This document shows, one piece after another, positions 5,996 to 6,362 of a DNA stretch of 6,362 nt; positions within the stretch are counted from its first letter, which is position 1, and each line of letters starts with the position of its first letter. The stretch spans positions 1 through 6,362 of the forward strand of contig JALULB010000389.1 in NCBI GenBank assembly GCA_027041035.1, written 5' to 3'. A model generated the notes under the pieces. The model saw only the letters and a list, made by a program, of their open reading frames with translations. It had not been told where the DNA came from and searched no databases. The translations under genes and the position numbers were made by a program. This stretch comes from Sedimenticola sp. GTDB lineage: Bacteria; Pseudomonadota; Gammaproteobacteria; Chromatiales; Chromatiaceae.

Positions 5996-6146
5996 GTAAC
6001 TACTCAGCTAACCGCTGAAATACGCCAGCTCTGCGTTCAAAATTGTCATTTACACTCGTAAACTCACATTTTTTGCCTTGATCTGACGCATTTCAGCGGT
6101 GATCTGAGCAGTTACCCTTTATTTGAGCTATTCGCTGAGTAGTTAC
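5996..6146. mobile_element. 151-bp IS66-type MITE
   Basis: The ends are inverted repeats. 5996-6022 and the reverse complement of 6120-6146 match at 23 of 27 positions, with the outer 13 (GTAACTACTCAGC) identical. Ends starting GTAA plus an exact 8-bp duplication are hallmarks of the IS66 family. There is no coding capacity, so the element would need a transposase in trans. A third end-like copy lies inside at 6090-6115 (reverse complement GTAACTGCTCAGATCACCGC then TGAAAT), making the first 120 bp a near-palindrome centred on the hairpin TTTAC-ACTC-GTAAA (6049-6062). The element separates galE from the divergent solute-binding gene and ends 21 bp before that gene's likely start. Confidence 0.8.
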
Positions 6147-6154
6147 CTTTCGTG
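6147..6154. repeat. 8-bp target site duplication, right copy
   Basis: CTTTCGTG directly follows the right end of the MITE and is identical to 5988-5995. Removing the element and one copy restores a continuous intergenic sequence. Confidence 0.8.
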
Positions 6155-6158
6155 AAGG
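6154..6158 (+). promoter_or_regulatory. Shine-Dalgarno site favouring the GTG start at 6168
   Basis: GAAGG lies 9 nt before GTG (6168-6170) and 21 nt before ATG (6180). The ATG has AAGG directly abutting it, which is too close to work well. Confidence 0.5.
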
Positions 6159-6167
6159 TCGTTGAGC

Positions 6168-6362
6168 GTGTCTGTAAGGATGAGAAATTGGATCGGAACC
6201 GGCGGCTGGCTCGCCGTCGCGCTGTTTATCTGCTTGGCGGCGACAGCCTGCGGCCGGCGACAGGCCGACGACGCCATCCGTTTTGGCGTGCCGAACCTGC
6301 CACAGAACCTCGACCCGCGCTTCGCCAGCGATGCCATCTCCAGCCGGGTGAACCGGTTGCTG
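6168..6362 (+). CDS. Lipoprotein solute-binding protein of a peptide/nickel-type ABC transporter (partial)
   Basis: The frame is open to the window end (65 codons seen from GTG 6168; 61 from ATG 6180). A stop at 6153-6155 limits how far upstream it can begin. The N-terminus has basic residues, a hydrophobic stretch (WLAVALFICLAA) and a lipobox-like ATAC with Cys at residue 28 (24 from the ATG), so export and lipid attachment are likely. The mature start, IRFGVPNLPQNLDPRFASDA, fits family 5 extracellular solute-binding proteins (oligopeptide, dipeptide or nickel uptake), which usually begin with a phrase about predicting or placing LDP and a following SDA. Most of the protein is outside the window, so the substrate cannot be judged. 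A MITE lies directly upstream and has probably displaced or replaced the original promoter region. Confidence 0.75.
   Translation, partial: MSVRMRNWIGTGGWLAVALFICLAATACGRRQADDAIRFGVPNLPQNLDPRFASDAISSRVNRLL

Noticed and set aside
6043..6071. Outward promoter in the IS66-type MITE (TTGTCA at 6043-6048)
   Set aside because: The -35 match is good, but no acceptable -10 lies 16-18 bp downstream.
6143..6337. 64-codon open frame on the minus strand
   Set aside because: It is opposite the solute-binding protein start, which has a lipobox and family-typical sequence, and it overlaps the MITE boundary.

Overview
The window comes from a GC-rich proteobacterium. Protein styles (an Rcp1-like receiver, a REC-GGDEF-EAL protein, GalE, UppP and a small radical SAM protein) suggest a gammaproteobacterium, possibly a Chromatiales-type sulfur or phototrophic lineage. 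That placement is inference from sequence style, not from a marker gene. No tRNA, rRNA or CRISPR array is visible.

Left part (1-1060): a Crp/Fnr-family regulator on the minus strand (165-893) sits between two related mobile-element ends. The right-hand one is a complete 133-bp MITE-like element (928-1060) with terminal inverted repeats ending in CTAG. The left-hand one (1-99) is the matching end of another copy cut by the window edge. The shared 58-bp segment is a direct repeat (56/58 identical) on either side of the regulator. The regulator's best promoter candidate lies beyond the MITE, so the MITE would be transcribed as part of its leader.

Middle (1061-3502): two TATAAT boxes point away from each other (1091-1096 minus, 1151-1156 plus). 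The plus-strand one probably drives a two-gene operon: a stand-alone Rcp1-like receiver (1363-1806) and an overlapping REC-GGDEF-EAL protein (1793-3502). All recognisable c-di-GMP synthesis and hydrolysis residues are present. No histidine kinase is in the window, so phosphate input must come from elsewhere.

Right part (3490-5884): a tight minus-strand operon reads galE, uppP, then a radical SAM gene of the TatD-associated type. Each junction is a 4-bp ATGA overlap, so the three are probably translationally coupled. GalE supplies UDP-galactose and UppP recycles the undecaprenyl carrier, so the unit has a cell-envelope theme; the job of the radical SAM protein is unknown. It converges on the c-di-GMP operon with a 13-bp overlap of the coding ends.

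Right edge (5885-6362): a 151-bp IS66-type MITE with a perfect 8-bp target duplication (CTTTCGTG) lies in the divergent intergenic region. Just past it begins a lipoprotein solute-binding protein of the peptide/nickel ABC transporter family, cut by the window end. Nothing here is clearly a new defence or biosynthetic system. The most unusual material is the pair of MITEs placed at promoters or leaders, and the radical SAM gene coupled to uppP.
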